From positions 9,213,597-9,277,596 of the forward strand of contig OX155957.1 of the NCBI GenBank assembly GCA_944548615.1: a DNA stretch of 64,000 bases. The letters are read 5' to 3'. Every line of letters starts with the position of its first letter. Position 1 is the stretch's first letter. This document shows positions 14,001 through 24,649 of the stretch, in pieces. The translations under genes were made by a program, and so were the position numbers. The notes beneath the pieces are model-generated. The model saw only the letters and a list, made by a program, of their open reading frames with translations, was not told where the DNA came from and searched no databases. This stretch comes from Micropterix aruncella. Lineage: Eukaryota > Arthropoda > Insecta > Lepidoptera > Micropterigidae.

Positions 14001-14109
14001 GCACGGCATCGAGAAGTTAGAGCATCTGAAGAACACGATTCTTCAGTTCGGTTCGGCCCAGCAGTTTGTCTCCATCTGCTACGCGGAGTTCACTTATGCG
14101 CTCAAATGA
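1649..14109 (+). CDS. Haspin: haspin-type histone H3 Thr3 kinase, 5 exons, 5' end missing
   Basis: Five exons join in phase: 1649-2042, 4725-5073, 6274-6369, 10350-10570 and 13890-14109, all with AG acceptors and GT donors. They encode about 425 residues covering the whole kinase domain and ending at TGA 14107-14109. Visible motifs in order are the glycine loop IGEGVYGEV, the beta-3 lysine in VMKVIPVEGE, an alpha-C glutamate in EIISEIVIA, the catalytic loop HRDLHWGN, and DYTLSRL where ordinary kinases have DFG. HRDLHWGN plus DYT is the family signature of haspin. Known family role: nuclear kinase that phosphorylates histone H3 Thr3 in mitosis and so helps place the chromosomal passenger complex at centromeres. 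The first exon found opens in mid-codon after a cag acceptor, so the long variable N-terminal region must lie upstream; none was recognised in 1-1648. A polyadenylation signal AATAAA lies at 14117, eight bases past the stop. Confidence 0.95.
2043..4724. other. haspin intron 1
   Basis: No gene seen. Around 4370-4555 lies the 3' end of a LINE/SINE family ending in a taaa-rich run; the same end recurs at 16715-16870. The rest is AT-rich unique-looking sequence. Confidence 0.5.
4725..5073 (+). CDS. Haspin: haspin exon (N-lobe to hinge)
   Basis: The acceptor is tctccag and the donor is GTGGGT at 5074. The exon encodes ELSSLRSP, then the family-specific insert with YDETKGSEND and the hinge LYVVLELENGGDDLEAF. 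It ends on a complete codon (HQ). It is much more GC-rich than the flanking introns. Confidence 0.92.
5368..5610 (+). mobile_element. tRNA-like SINE, copy 1
   Basis: The head has a tRNA-like B box (gggtcgattcccggctggg) and A-box-like ggcttagtgattagg. The body contains attaacggaattgca and cagggttggctgtatgat. A second copy lies on the minus strand at 31080 and a third runs off the window end. Not a functional tRNA: no proper anticodon arm. Confidence 0.65.
5611..5900 (+). pseudogene. LINE C-terminal fragment (RNase H-type, CCHC)
   Basis: The frame LGIVDNLVCRGPGTGDGSAE then HVICTCPAL is the C-terminal zinc knuckle of I/R1-like LINE ORF2. Similar sequence at 63530-63660 (+) and 17700-17940 (-). 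Confidence 0.6.
6274..6369 (+). CDS. Haspin: haspin exon (catalytic loop)
   Basis: A 32-codon exon in phase 0 at both ends, acceptor ttttcag, donor GTTCGT. It carries FEHRDLHWGNILI, which includes the catalytic Asp and the Asn of the active site. Confidence 0.93.
6455..9463 (+). mobile_element. CR1/Jockey-group LINE, 5'-truncated, long open RT frame
   Basis: ORF2 starts inside the element near 6455, is broken by a Tigger-like insertion at 6605-7162, and continues from 7165 to a stop at 9050-9052. The RT motifs are NYRPISLLPVFSKILEKI, SKAFDCVEHSVLLEKL, GVPQGSILGPFLF and the catalytic FADD. The C-terminal domain typical of CR1/L2 LINEs (HNTRNKFDL) follows. There is no stop or frameshift in the 1.9-kb stretch after the insertion. 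The 3' end has a gaaatt tandem tail (9440-9463), as in CR1-group elements. It lies in haspin intron 3 in the same orientation. Confidence 0.88.
6605..7162. mobile_element. Tigger/pogo-like DNA element inserted in the LINE
   Basis: The termini CAGTAGAACTCCAATTATCC and the inverted copy ending ggataattggagttctactg are flanked by TA on both sides (6603-6604, 7163-7164). Further attatccgaa repeats sit inside both ends. A remnant frame near 6800-6940 (KRMRDLAARKRMKTA.. TEMFEKQ) resembles a Tigger transposase C-terminus. About 558 bases. Confidence 0.85.
9545..9860 (-). pseudogene. Jockey-like LINE RT thumb fragment
   Basis: Minus-strand reading gives LLQRDNDAVYAWSHTRNLHF and, after breaks, FKLLGFVIRQSKHFNN and LYNLIVRVLSIEY. 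These are in the order seen in Jockey-type RTs after the FADD box. Frames are broken. Confidence 0.6.
10350..10570 (+). CDS. Haspin: haspin exon (DYT motif, activation segment)
   Basis: The acceptor is tttgtccag and the donor is GTGAGT at 10571. The exon encodes ATIIDYTLSRL, the DDELFGAVGDYQFEIYRLM segment and KKKNK. It ends with AA, completed by C at 13890 to give Asn. Confidence 0.93.
10690..11340 (+). pseudogene. R2/R4-like LINE fragment (REL-endonuclease family)
   Basis: Shares long stretches with 43180-43870 (aaggccttgctgttat, cagtttatgc, gcacagccctcc, agacgagtacaaact). Related copies at 28965-29700, 41270-41500 and 56095-57410 carry the ELTVPW endonuclease segment. Heavily mutated. Confidence 0.55.
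11676..11903. mobile_element. fold-back element, copy 1, 12-bp target duplication
   Basis: The direct repeat ATGTGTATACTT flanks it at 11664-11675 and 11904-11915. The arms from ataaataggatag mirror each other around cgttgtctagggtagac. An unpaired tail (aaatcgaagactatcgcgg) lies at the left side only. Confidence 0.88.
11982..12108. mobile_element. small fold-back MITE
   Basis: Left arm cattcgatataaaaacaat is mirrored by the right arm ending tatatcgaatggtatt, with a CAG-rich loop (gcagcgaaagcggcagcagc). 127 bases. Confidence 0.65.
12115..12360 (-). pseudogene. LINE C-terminal fragment
   Basis: Minus strand reads the LTTLKQRRQ..LIEI pattern of LINE ORF2 C-termini and matches the + fragment at 24040-24110 and 24650-24750. 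Confidence 0.55.
12366..13755. mobile_element. long-TIR DNA element, non-coding
   Basis: The left end (gaatgagagataat, cgtatacaac, then aaggtcaaaggtcac and atctaggtttctatagctcc) is repeated inverted at 13584-13755. The right arm carries about 75 extra bases, so the left arm has an internal deletion. Nothing coding seen inside. It lies in haspin intron 4. Confidence 0.7.
13890..14109 (+). CDS. Haspin: haspin terminal exon
   Basis: The acceptor is cattctag. The exon encodes the C-terminal helices beginning NNAWKSFEPYTNILWLHY, matching the human haspin C-lobe pattern (W...Y.P.SNVLWLHYL). It ends at TGA 14107-14109. Confidence 0.93.
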
Positions 14110-14560
14110 GGTGTAAAATAAAGAAAAACTGTCAGCGTATATTGATTTTTGTAGGATGAATTTAGTTTTTTTTATTTTAAAGATAATGCCATACGCATAT
14201 GACAGTAACGTTATTTAAATACTAATTAAGAAGTTTTATTGATGTTGAAATATGGCAAGCGCAATCGTCGCCGCTGATCTTTATTATACGTCCCAATTAA
14301 AAAATATATGTAAATGCTTTTGTAATTGCCGCAATGAAAAATTAAAATTACCTGTAAATACTAGGGCACATACAAATGAATTGAACGATAGGAATTATTG
14401 TAACGATAGAAATTATATTTTTTTAGAAGAGTTGATATATATAATATTATGTGCCTTTTCGAGAGTACCTGTAGTTGAAACGTTTGCAACTGAAAATAAA
14501 AGGGATATTTTTCTACATTTACGGGTGAAGTGGTTGTTTTATTCTTTAATAACCTTGTAG
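14110..14560. other. haspin 3' flank
   Basis: A 102-codon frame at 14252-14560 has no recognisable motif and ordinary intergenic base composition. I treat it as chance. Confidence 0.4.
14117..14122 (+). terminator. polyadenylation signal of haspin
   Basis: AATAAA eight bases after the haspin stop codon. The 3' UTR is probably very short. Confidence 0.55.
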
Positions 14561-15115
14561 TGTAGTGGTTTCTTATTATTGTATATTAACAGGCAGGAAG
14601 CTTAGCTGATGTGCCTGAGTATGCTTGCATTACCATTTTTGTGGAATAAGTACAGTTTATTTTTACTTCACTTGGGAGAGCATTCCATTCGTTTACCACT
14701 CTACTGCTGAGGAAATGTTTCTTGGAATTTGAATGGAATGATTCACACTGGAGTTTCAGATGATGCCCCTCACGTAGATGTGTGTTAGTGTTTATGGTGT
14801 AGATAGTCTGCAACCCAGGAACGTCATACGATGCACTCAGGATCTTACATGTCTCAATTGTCACCCCGTGCCCTGCATTGCTCCAGAGTGGTCCAACCGA
14901 GAGCAGTCAATTTTTTCTCGTATGTTAGATGCTTCAAGTTAAAAGGCAATTTAGTCGCTCTTCGCTGGACCTTCTCTAGAAGATCGATATCCTTCCTAAA
15001 GTATGAATTCCAGATCTGACAGGTGTGTTCCAAAATGGGTTTTACAAATGACTTGTAGATTTTCAGCATCAGTTTCTCTGTGATATGGTGAAAAGCTTTC
15101 TGAATGAGGAACAAT
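14560..15115 (-). pseudogene. CR1/L2-like LINE C-terminal fragment
   Basis: Two overlapping minus-strand frames give YKSFVKPILEHTCQIWNSYF and RRATKLPFNLKHLTYE, then HLREGHHLKLQCESFHSN and SSRVVNEWNALPSEVK. This is the order of a LINE ORF2 C-terminus with one frameshift near 14860. The 3' end sequence recurs at 37780-37850. Confidence 0.8.
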
Positions 15116-15119
15116 TATA

Positions 15120-16605
15120 TTATTTTTAGTAATTTCAATGGAAAAATTAAGTTTTTTTTCAACTTCTGTTTGCTGGTGTCTGATATTTTGTCAGAATCGT
15201 AGCACATAGTAGCGATTTAGTGCTACGGATTATAACCAGAGCTCAATACTTAAGGCTCATTCTAAATGGAAGCGAATTAACACCATAGTGACATGCGATA
15301 AATGTATAGGAAAGAGCAAGAGACAATGTTACATATATTGGCCAACATGTAGAGGTGGTATAATGTGGCTCGCCATGTTAGACGCCCCTGGACAAAATTA
15401 TGAGCAACTTTGGGGGGGGGGGGGAAGGGCTTGGAAATAGACGATTCAGAGAATTAGTCCACCTTTCAAAAACACAAGAAAACCGACACTAGCGACGCTG
15501 GCTTAAACTTTCTAAACTTGACAGTTTACCAATAAATTACCTGTTTGCGCGTTTGCAGAGGAGACTTCTTAAGTAATCGCTCTAGCCTTGCATCCGCGTT
15601 TTTGTCTATGCTACAATAGAATCGGGGCCGGACGACCATTGAAATGCTGGTGACATGTGACCTCTGTCAAAAATTGCCTGAGAATGAGGAAAGGCGTTGA
15701 CCTTTTTTTTTGTGAGTGGTTCTGGCGGGCCATAAGGAGCTGATGCCCCTTGAAAATGGAATTTAAATACTTTGCGAGCGCGCAACGATCCGACGAATTA
15801 TAATCGAATAATAAAGTTAAGGCAAGAGAGGGGCGATCTCCCTCTCGCACTGCGCCCGAGGCGAGCGGCCGGCTGCCCAAGCGGGGCTGAATTTTGATTT
15901 CTTTTTCATTCTAAAGGTCCTCACGATGGCGCCGTCGGGTCTGCCGTCGCAGCTGAGGAGCTATCCTTCGACTCATCCAATACTTATTAACGAACTACTC
16001 TGTAAAGGAGCGGTTTTTATGATAATAAATCGAGTCTCATTAACCTAAATCGAGCTTCAACGCTATCCAACGCTATCCCTTCACGCTATTTGGTGTCTTG
16101 TTAGTGAAAATCATATCATCAGACCCACGCAGCGCTAGGAAACTCATCAACAGGAGCGCGACAGTGTCGGCGTTCAGCCTATGGATACAGAACTCTGGTA
16201 AGATAACAGCTATGACATGCAGTCCAAATGAGCTCGCTAGAGTTGGTGATTAGCTGCGATAATCGGGATATCAACCCGTGAAAGAAGCTCGGAATATCGA
16301 GACCAACTCCTATCAACGAATCACGTTCGTCATCTATTGCCGTATATAACTTTTTACCGACAACAAATTCAGAAGGGCTGTCATATAATTAATTATAACA
16401 CATAAAAAGATCTTTCGTGTGACATATGGTTTGTTGTTATTGGAGGGTGGGCCTAAAGAGTGGCATTGTCCTTTAGGAGCTGCAATTGGGTTCGAATAAC
16501 CGCTTGATGGCATCGTGTACCTTGTATTTGCCAGCGGGAGCTAAGAATCCAAAGGTGTAGCGGTATTGGACATTTTACCAGATGATGGTATGGGAGGGTT
16601 CTTAC
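15120..16605. other. intergenic, no gene seen
   Basis: Contains a 14-base G run at 15411 and a moderately GC-rich patch at 15830-15960. No frame with a recognisable motif. Confidence 0.4.
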
Positions 16606-17633
16606 TAGGGAATGCAATCAATCTACAAATTTTAATTGTTTTAATTTTATTTATTTTTTTAGATAATAATTATTTAGTAATTTGATTAGATACATCTAAA
16701 CAATATTTTATAAAGTCTGCCTCAGAACAGGCCCTGGCCTAGTTAGGCGACTTTTATTCATTACTCTATCTCCTCGAGAATCAGTTTTTTGCTAACGTCT
16801 CGTATATATATACAACATGATATAGTAAACTGTACAAACGAACTTGTGTAATACTATAAATAAATAAATAATATAAATAAATCTCGGTATACCGAGATCA
16901 CGAAATACCAAGATCTTGCAATAATTTTGCAAGATTAATCTTGCACGCAAAATCACACGCAATCTCCCAAGATTTGGGAGATTGCGCAGAAGCACATTTC
17001 ATGACTATTTAGGAGCGCGACCGCGGAGCAAACCTACGCAGCGCTCCCAGTCACATCCCGGGGATTCCCGGCGCTATAATGACAGGACTCCCCGGAGAAC
17101 GGAACGGAACGTCACGAGTAGGCAGTGCGGCGACTTTTCTTTGCCAATTCGCAATGGTTTTCTTGCGCGTAACGTAAATTTGATAACGCAGTGTTCCGAT
17201 TGTTTTTAATAGTAAAAAATATAATAGTTTCCTGTTGGAAATTGGTTTTGTATGAATTGGTGTCATCATGTTATCAAACATAGTTTATAAGGCAGAAAGG
17301 GCATTTTCTGCCGCTGGATATCTTGAAACGCAGCATCCAAAGACGATTAGCCGATGAAACTATAAATTTGTTGTTTTTTAAGAAGTTACTTTCAAAATAA
17401 TTCCTATTTTTTTAAATAAATGATTGAATATAGGTACATTTCATTTTATTATTTTGCCCTTATGACGTAACTTTACCAAGATGTAACAGAAATAATCAAA
17501 ATACTTATAAATTATAAAAAAATATATTCTGAATTCTGCGAGATCTCACAAAATACTGAGATCTTGCAAGACTGACCTCTTAAATCTTGCAAATACCGAG
17601 ATTAAAGATTTTGCTGCGAGATTGCATTCCCTA
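16606..17633 (+). mobile_element. hAT element, degenerate, 8-bp target duplication
   Basis: Termini TAGGGAATGCAATC and GATTGCATTCCCTA are inverted repeats. The flanking octamers are GTTCTTAC (16598) and GTTCCTAC (17634), one mismatch. Near 17285-17400 the frames read AERAFSAAGYL and, after a frameshift, RRLADETINLLFFKK, the hAT dimerisation domain. A LINE 3' end is inserted at 16715-16870. Confidence 0.8.
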
Positions 17634-17699
17634 GTTCCTACTAGTTTTGAGGGCCATCGTTGCCATGTAATGTAATCAATTGGCCACCAGTTGATGCTA

Positions 17700-18070
17700 T
17701 AGATCTTGCAACCAGCTCACCTGGGAGACCAGTCCCAGATTCCATGATGGATTGAAGCTACGCATGGCAGGAGCTTCATATATACCCCTTTTTTTTCCTC
17801 TCACAGCCAAAGCCGAGCATTTACATAATTACATGCTCAGCTGCCCCATTTTCTTTTCCGCAATCCCTGGAAACGAAGTCGTCACTATCCCTAGCGAGTG
17901 CATATGTTTGTTAAGTCAGCAGTGGCCACCACTTTCCTCAAGTTATCCCTGGAAAGTCTCAGGCAGTGACTTCTTAATCTTAAATGTGCCCCTAATGGCC
18001 CTTTTAGCTTTCCTCAGGCTGGCTCCTCTCCGCTTGTACTTTATCCTTACATTGATTTTGTTACACAAGG
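17700..18070 (-). pseudogene. RNase H-type LINE C-terminal fragment
   Basis: The minus strand reads LNKHMHSLGIV and further fragments that parallel the CCHC tail at 5730-5840 (+). Confidence 0.5.
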
Positions 18071-18279
18071 CGATCCTCGCGTACCTGTCTGCCAGTAGCA
18101 AAGTGGGCTCCGGTCCGATTGGTGGACGTGATGATCCCTGTTTTGCAAGTCTCTATTTCTTAATTTCATTATCTCTTACTCCACTTTGTCCCTTCACTCA
18201 TGTTTCAGCTTTTATTCAGTGTACACAAATACGTACACATCCTGAACGTCAAAAGACAATAATAGTGCATTATATATGA

Positions 18280-19720
18280 TTTTTTCATTATAGTTTGCAT
18301 TATACATATAATGTGATATTTTACGTACCGCTAGATGATGCAGCGCGCTCAACACTTGTCAAATACTTGACTTTTTTTAAAGTCATATTGCTCAAACTTA
18401 CAAAACAAAAAAAAACAACATGCTTTTAATGTGGAGCTATTCAAATTCTAATCTTATTCCACAAAATGGATCGATTTTTTGACTAACTCAGATCAGTGAA
18501 AGAATTTTTATATCCCAACTTAATTTTATATCCAACTCAGTTTTATATCCAAACTTAATGACTGAATCAAAAACTAATGACCCATTAACCCATCCACTTC
18601 TGCGCTCCCTGCCTCCGCTCAGCGATCCATACTCCAGACACTCAACTAATGATTGCATGCCACCACCAGACATCTATTCTTAAAAAATTTGGAATGCTAT
18701 ATTTGTAATGCCCCATGTCATTCAAATGGACCATAGACAAATTTAGCATGCAAAATTTTTCAAGAATGTCCCCCCAGTCTCATACATACATTACCAGTCG
18801 ATAAGTAAACACATTTAAGTAGCGTCTACATACATCATTCATACGCTATAGGCTACTTACTCTCACAGGCGCTGTGAAGGAAAAGCAATAAAAACCAAAA
18901 CAGTCATTAAAACCAAAAAATCATTTATTGTAATTACACGTTTACTGCAATCCATCTGCACTATTTTTTTATACCCTGGTAAATGATTATAATTGCTGGA
19001 CATTTAATCGGCAGTGAAGTTGTTAATAAAATATAAGTCAAACACTGATATTTTCTAAATATTTTTCACGAATTGTGCTCTTTATTTAACCTTTCCGTTA
19101 ATCGTCCGTTGGTCGCACAAAAATAGACATCCCAGGAAAGTAAAAAGTCATCAAATAGGAATGTATTGACTTTGGAGCTGCGTAAGTACTTAGACACACT
19201 TTAGTATGAAAAATATATTGTGTCAAAAAAGCAGGATGGGTAGTTTATTTATCTTACTTTCTAAATACTTAAGAAATCTAGTATTTCACCATGAGAATAA
19301 GGTTATTTACACACGTCAGAAAACACCCTTGGTATAAGATTTTCACAGAAAATCCTACGTATAAATTGCTACTCGACAATTGTGTTTTTTTTTTACATTT
19401 TATGTACAGCCACAATATGTTACACTACTTACAATTACAATAATGTAATCAAAACCTCCCAATTGGTAAGGATACAATTGCGACGTTGCACTCGGCGGCA
19501 CAACATCGTTCGTACCTATTTAAATATTATTATGTTTATTACGCTAAAGCTGCACAAAAACTACACAAAATCACAAATAATCACGAGCTTCTTAAATAAA
19601 TTACAATGTCCGATTGTTTTTCAGTGCAGTTTATTTTGAATCGTCATTCAAAGGGCTTGATTGCGTTTCTTCGTGAGCTAATATCGGAAAATAGCTCATG
19701 CGAACATGACAGAACAGTGC
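18280..19720. other. intergenic, no gene seen
   Basis: 18318-18420 is a fragment of the 389-bp mariner-like MITE (tagatgatgcagcgcgctc). 18505-18560 repeats ttttatatcc three times. Otherwise AT-rich and featureless to my reading. Confidence 0.4.
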
Positions 19721-19721
19721 G

Positions 19722-19904
19722 TTAGAGCGGAATGTAAAATGAACGATTGTATCTTTTCCTGCACAAAAACTACCTGCCGCGCATAAAATACCTGAATTAT
19801 TTGAAGACATTTCGTCCCGTCTTATATTATGCCGCTTTACGTCCGACTGTTAGTTTTATGCTGGACAATCTACTATCATTAATTTCATATTCCGCTCTAA
19901 CTTA
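19722..19904. mobile_element. small MITE with ttagagcggaat ends
   Basis: gttagagcggaatgtaaaatgaa at the left has its inverted copy ttaatttcatattccgctctaac at the right, about 180 bases apart. Confidence 0.5.
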
Positions 19905-19941
19905 TTGACGTGTCTCGCTCGCGCTCAAATGAACTACTTCT

Positions 19942-20161
19942 TATGAAATCGAAGACTATTGTAGTTGTTTGACAACATAAATAAGATAAACAACTAATTT
20001 TTCGCGTGAAGTTTGTAACACTCGACGTTTCGGCTATGTTGCAATCACCGTTGTCTAGGGTAGACCTAGACAGTCTACCCTAGACAACGGTGATTGCAAT
20101 ATCGCTGAAACGTCAGGTGTTACAAACTTCACACAGTAAATTCGTTTTTTATCTTATTTAT
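19942..20161. mobile_element. fold-back element, copy 2, 14-bp target duplication
   Basis: The direct repeat AATGAACTACTTCT flanks it at 19928-19941 and 20162-20175. Same layout as copy 1 (tcgaagactattg tail at left, arms around ttgtctagggtagac) but more diverged. Confidence 0.88.
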
Positions 20162-20309
20162 AATGAACTACTTCTGATTTTAGTTTACGAAGAATGGCAA
20201 TCGGGCCCAAAGTCAGTTAATAAAATTTTAGGGAAAGTACGTTGAGATGGTAACTTGGTAATGAACAATATATGGAAGTATCGTACAACTTTATTATCAA
20301 ATGAGATAG

Positions 20310-20960
20310 ACGTAGGTTCTGAAATTGCACAAAAGGTTTTTTTTTTTTTTTGCAAAGTCTGATCGGTTGCTAAATGAAAACCACAGTGAAAGACGCTGCG
20401 CGCAGATGTGTTGCGCAATGTCTCTAGTATGATCGTCGATGGCATTTGTCAGTTCTGAGCGCGCAGTGAGCATGTAAACATGCCTCGAACAATAGAGTCT
20501 CCCGCCAACTGTGGTGCGCGCTGTCATTCGATTTCCGCATGCTGAGGAGTGCAATGCAGTCGAAATTCATCGACGAATGAGTAATGTGAACGGTCAAACT
20601 TTCAAGAGTAACAGCAAAGTGCGGCGATGATGCAGGACCTTTGAAGCAGGACGTACAGACGTTCGTTATGCAGGCGGCCAGGGAAGAAAAGGAGTGTCAA
20701 CCGATGATCTTGTTCAGCGAGTTAATCAGGCGATTCGAGAAAATCGTCGGTTCACAATTTCTTTGCTGATTCGTTTCCCAAATGGCTGAAAGCACAGGCT
20801 TTCTTTTATTACGACGGTATTGAAAATGTCTCAATCGGAGCGGCGACTATGTAGAGAAATAGCTGGAAGGTGTATCTAATGTTCCAAATAAAACAGTTTT
20901 GATTTTTACTGTGATTTTCATTTTGCGACCGATCGGACCTTGAAAAAAAATAGCTCTCAT
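20310..20960 (+). pseudogene. mariner (SETMAR-like) transposase remnant
   Basis: Frames give ARSEHVNMPRTIESPANCGA, then AGRTDVRYAGGQGRKGVS and TDDLVQRVNQAIRENRRFTI, then FFYYDGIENV. These are the start, HTH region and very end of a mariner transposase; the catalytic middle is deleted and frames are broken. Confidence 0.75.
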
Positions 20961-21249
20961 AGAATTATTTAACGAGATTGGTTTATTTATACACTGCATT
21001 TATTTTCGCCCTGTGAACTAGTCGATGAATTGGCGATCAGTTATTCTGTCCATACTAACTGTAGAAAGGGAACTATTGTCGTTCTTGTAACTTTACATGA
21101 CAAACAAAAAACAACATAGTGCAAAATATTTTTAGGTAACCCTACAAAATTGAATCATGTTGACACAGGTAAAGCGGTGTACAATGTCATTCACAACACA
21201 ACATGCAATGCAACATGTCATTCATCGCAAACAAAACTCTTCGACAGTA

Positions 21250-21527
21250 TTAATTGTTAGTAAGTACAGCTAATATTTTTTTAAAATTTTGTTTTATTTA
21301 CACTAGGGATGTAACGATTCCGATATCGATATATCGGCGAAATATACGGCAAGTCGATATATCGGCAACGCCGATTATATACAACCGATTAATTGTTAGT
21401 AAGTACAGCTAATATTTTTTTAAAATTTTGTTTTATTTACACTAGGGATGTAACGATTCCGATATCGATATATCGGCGAAATATACGGCAAGTCGATATA
21501 TCGGCAACGCCGATTATATACAACCGA
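21250..21527 (+). repeat. 139-bp perfect tandem duplication over a hAT left end
   Basis: 21250-21388 and 21389-21527 are identical as read. The unit holds 54 bases of flank (including the TSD) and the first 85 bases of the hAT element. Confidence 0.9.
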
Positions 21528-21846
21528 TATCAAACAGTTTAAAAAGCGCACGAAGCGACGGCATGCGCGCGACGTTGCAACTTTGATTGCTTAAATAAAT
21601 ACTTTCTTTGAATTTTGATTTGACATTTTGATTTATTTCTTTTTACACATTTTCAGGTTGAGTCTTTGTTAAATATAGGTAAGTATTATGTATAATAAAG
21701 ATTAAAGAGATATGAATGCCCGAGGTACATACTTCATTATTTATTATCTACTAAGCCATGGACATCGGTATCGGTATCGCCGATTATTTACTAAAGTAAC
21801 CGGTATCGGTATCGTATTGGTAAAATTATGTATTGTTACATCCCTA
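21304..21846. mobile_element. non-autonomous hAT element, 8-bp target duplication
   Basis: Left TIR TAGGGATGTAACGATTCC (21304, again at 21443 because of the duplication); right end ATTGTTACATCCCTA to 21846. ATTTACAC flanks it on both sides (21296 and 21847). The interior is rich in atcggtatcgg and gatatatcg repeats. Confidence 0.88.
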
Positions 21847-22902
21847 ATTTACACAACTAAAAAAAACATCTCGAAAATTAAGTTATTCAGTTTTTTCCAT
21901 GCCCTGAAAAGTTTGCTTGTTAGCCTGTACAAGGTATCACATATAGCGCGACGTTATGTTATTTTCCTTGCTTATTATGCATCAATATCCATTTTAATGC
22001 TTCATGTTTCGGCCACAGAGAGTTCTTTCATGATTGCTGCAAAAAAGTCAGAATTAAAGTCGACTCGAAAGTCGGACTCATTAACTTTCTGCGGGAAAGT
22101 GTTTCAGCTGCAATTGAAAAAGTCTGGGATGTTAATACTAAAATGACCTCTTTTTGCATATTAAATACATTTCGATAAAAGTGACAAAAGTTCCCTCCCT
22201 TCAGTTAGCCTTCACTTTTCTTCTGTCAAAAAAAGATAAATCAATATCACTTATCTCTAATCTTTATTTACAGCATTTACCTTTACTCAATGCGTGAGTT
22301 TCTAAAACACCTATTCAAGTGGCAGTTTTGTGTTATTTTTATTTCTACAGTTCCAAATCTGGTAATATCACTTCAAATGCGCTTCTGGTATTGAACAATC
22401 AAAGTTACGTATGCCGTCTGCAATATGCCGTATGCGACCACTCCTTTTAGATATAAAACAATGAAAACATATAAAAGATGTAAAGTCAACACTAGTAGAA
22501 TGACATAATAAAACGAAAATAACAAACATCCAAATTAAACAAATATAAATGTATAAAAATATGAAAGAAAACAACTTTTCAAAATACACCTCGTTTCAAA
22601 TTCAATAGGAGAGCTAAATTGCCAAATTTAGAAGTGAAGAAAGTCAAATGAGATGCTTCCAACATTATTTCTTTTCTCGTGAACATATTGAAGCAAGAAT
22701 TGTTATGGCTGATTAAAATGCCTCTGAAAGGGACCGATTCGAATCAAAAGAACAATTCACTTGAGACTGCCCAGTTGAACACAATTCCAAAAGATGCGCT
22801 CCAGTGTTTGGTTTGTATGGTGCAAATAAAATCAAATTTGGCAATGGCTAGTGCAACTTTTCCACGACAGTTTGATCCCAAGAAGGATAAAAGAGGATTA
22901 TA

Positions 22903-23359
22903 CAGGATGGGGCAAAGGTCGCGCAACCCAAGGTTCAAATGCATAGCAAAAAAATATAATAATTAGGGAATTCGGAATTCCGCAAGTGGCAACACTAATC
23001 CCTCTTCTTTGAAATGAAAGTGGGCGGAACTCGCCAGTTCATGCGGTTTGTTCTCTGTGACAGTTTATGTGTTGAAAGGTCGAATTCCAAAAATACTCTA
23101 AGTTCACCGAATTTTCGTTGTCAAAATGAATTGGTGCCAAACAGGTCAACAATAAGGCGTCTGGTGGATAAATTAAATGAAGTGGGAATGTGGCCAAAAT
23201 ATTGTAAAGAGCGCTTTCGCCGAGAGGGGAGAGGGGGAGGCATTTTCAAACTTTATTATTACTTTTTGATGTTTTTATATGTGTCTGTTTGGTGTAGTTA
23301 AAATTTATTTGTTTTTGAATTTTTGACAAGCTGGGTTGCACGACTTTTGCCCCACCCTG
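22903..23359 (+). mobile_element. mariner-like element, internally deleted
   Basis: CAGGATGGGGCAAAGGTCG at the left and cgacttttgccccaccctg at the right form ~28-bp TIRs, flanked by TA. The frame NELVPNRSTIRRLVDKLNEV is the HTH of a Tc1/mariner-type transposase; the catalytic part is missing. Confidence 0.85.
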
Positions 23360-24019
23360 TAAAAACAGCAACTAAATTTCTCGCTGGAAGCAGCGGCAGC
23401 AATGAAGTGCAAACCATGCACGTGCAATATTTTTATACCATTATAAGAAACTTTTGGTGACCCGAGAAAACTATTGACGGTCAGTTTTGATGAAATTATT
23501 GACATTACTGGATATTTTTTTTTGATTCAAATGTGAGATTATTGAGGCTGTGAAATTTCATCAAATCAGAACAGAGCGGGGAAACAATACAAAACTTTGT
23601 TTCGGCCATAAAGCCACTTGGCATTAACCTGAACGGTGTGCATGAGCGTCCCGGGACGTTCGCTAAAATAGCCACAGGTAGGTGCTATCTAGCATTTTGT
23701 AAAAACTTCCCTCTATCTTTGCGCTCTCTTTTAGTTAAGGTACAGTTTCTGGGGCCCAATGGAGGGGGGGGGGGGGTCCTGCCAATTTTTATGAAAACGT
23801 TGTTTACTCGGAAAATACGTATTTGAAATTTTAAAAAAAAATAGCATACTGATAAAGAATGGCTTAATGATTAATAATAGTCGTTATGTCAAAAAAAGTA
23901 TTATATTGGCAGTAAAAAAATGGAATTCAAAAAAAAAGGAATTCAAAATTTCACCATAGTATAGTTTTTGCATAAATAATTCATTGAGATCAAAAATATA
24001 TCATCCTTAAGAGTTGAAT

Positions 24020-24178
24020 TTTGTTCCTATGAATCACTTGGAATTACTTAGACTGACTACTCTCAAACAAAGAAGAGAAAAAGGGGACCTGGTTGAGATA
24101 TATATACAAGAACTTTTACACAATATGTCAGATATTCTAGATACCCAACCGCCACATTAATGCTACCGCTCACACTCC

Positions 24179-24209
<31 letters not shown>

Positions 24210-24500
24210 TATCCTAAACACAAGCCTCTATGTACTGATGTATGAGGGGACTTGATTGAGCCATATACACAGGAACTTTTACACAATGTCAGACATTTTA
24301 GATACCCAAGCCTGACGCTCACGCTCACACCCACACACACACACACACCCTAGACACAAGCCTCTTATGTACTGATGTATGAGAGGACCTGATTGAGACA
24401 TATACACAGGAACTTTTACACAATATGTCAGACATTTTATATACCCAACCCTCACACTGACGCTCACGCTGACTCCACACCCACACACACGACTCTTATA
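24020..24500 (+). repeat. LINE-derived tandem repeat with (CA)n
   Basis: Three units of about 135-155 bases, each with ttacacaatatgtcaga, gatacccaa, a cacaca run and cctctatgtactgatgtatg. The unit begins in the LINE ORF2 C-terminus (gacctggttgagatatat; RRREKGDLVEIY). Confidence 0.75.
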
Positions 24501-24649
24501 TACTAGTAATTTTTTAGGTATTTCAGCTTTATTAGGTAGATTAATGTAATTTATGTAATTTTATTGAAATCCGTAACCGGATTTAAGTTTTATTATTCTG
24601 TTTTTTATAAATGTTATTATTGACTGTAAAATACAGTGTGATTTTCTAA

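Noticed and set aside
14252..14560. 102-codon open frame downstream of haspin
   Set aside because: No motif, no splice or poly(A) context, AT-rich composition like the surroundings; frame likely by chance.
22679..22966. 95-codon open frame
   Set aside because: Runs into the mariner TIR at 22903 and has no recognisable motif.
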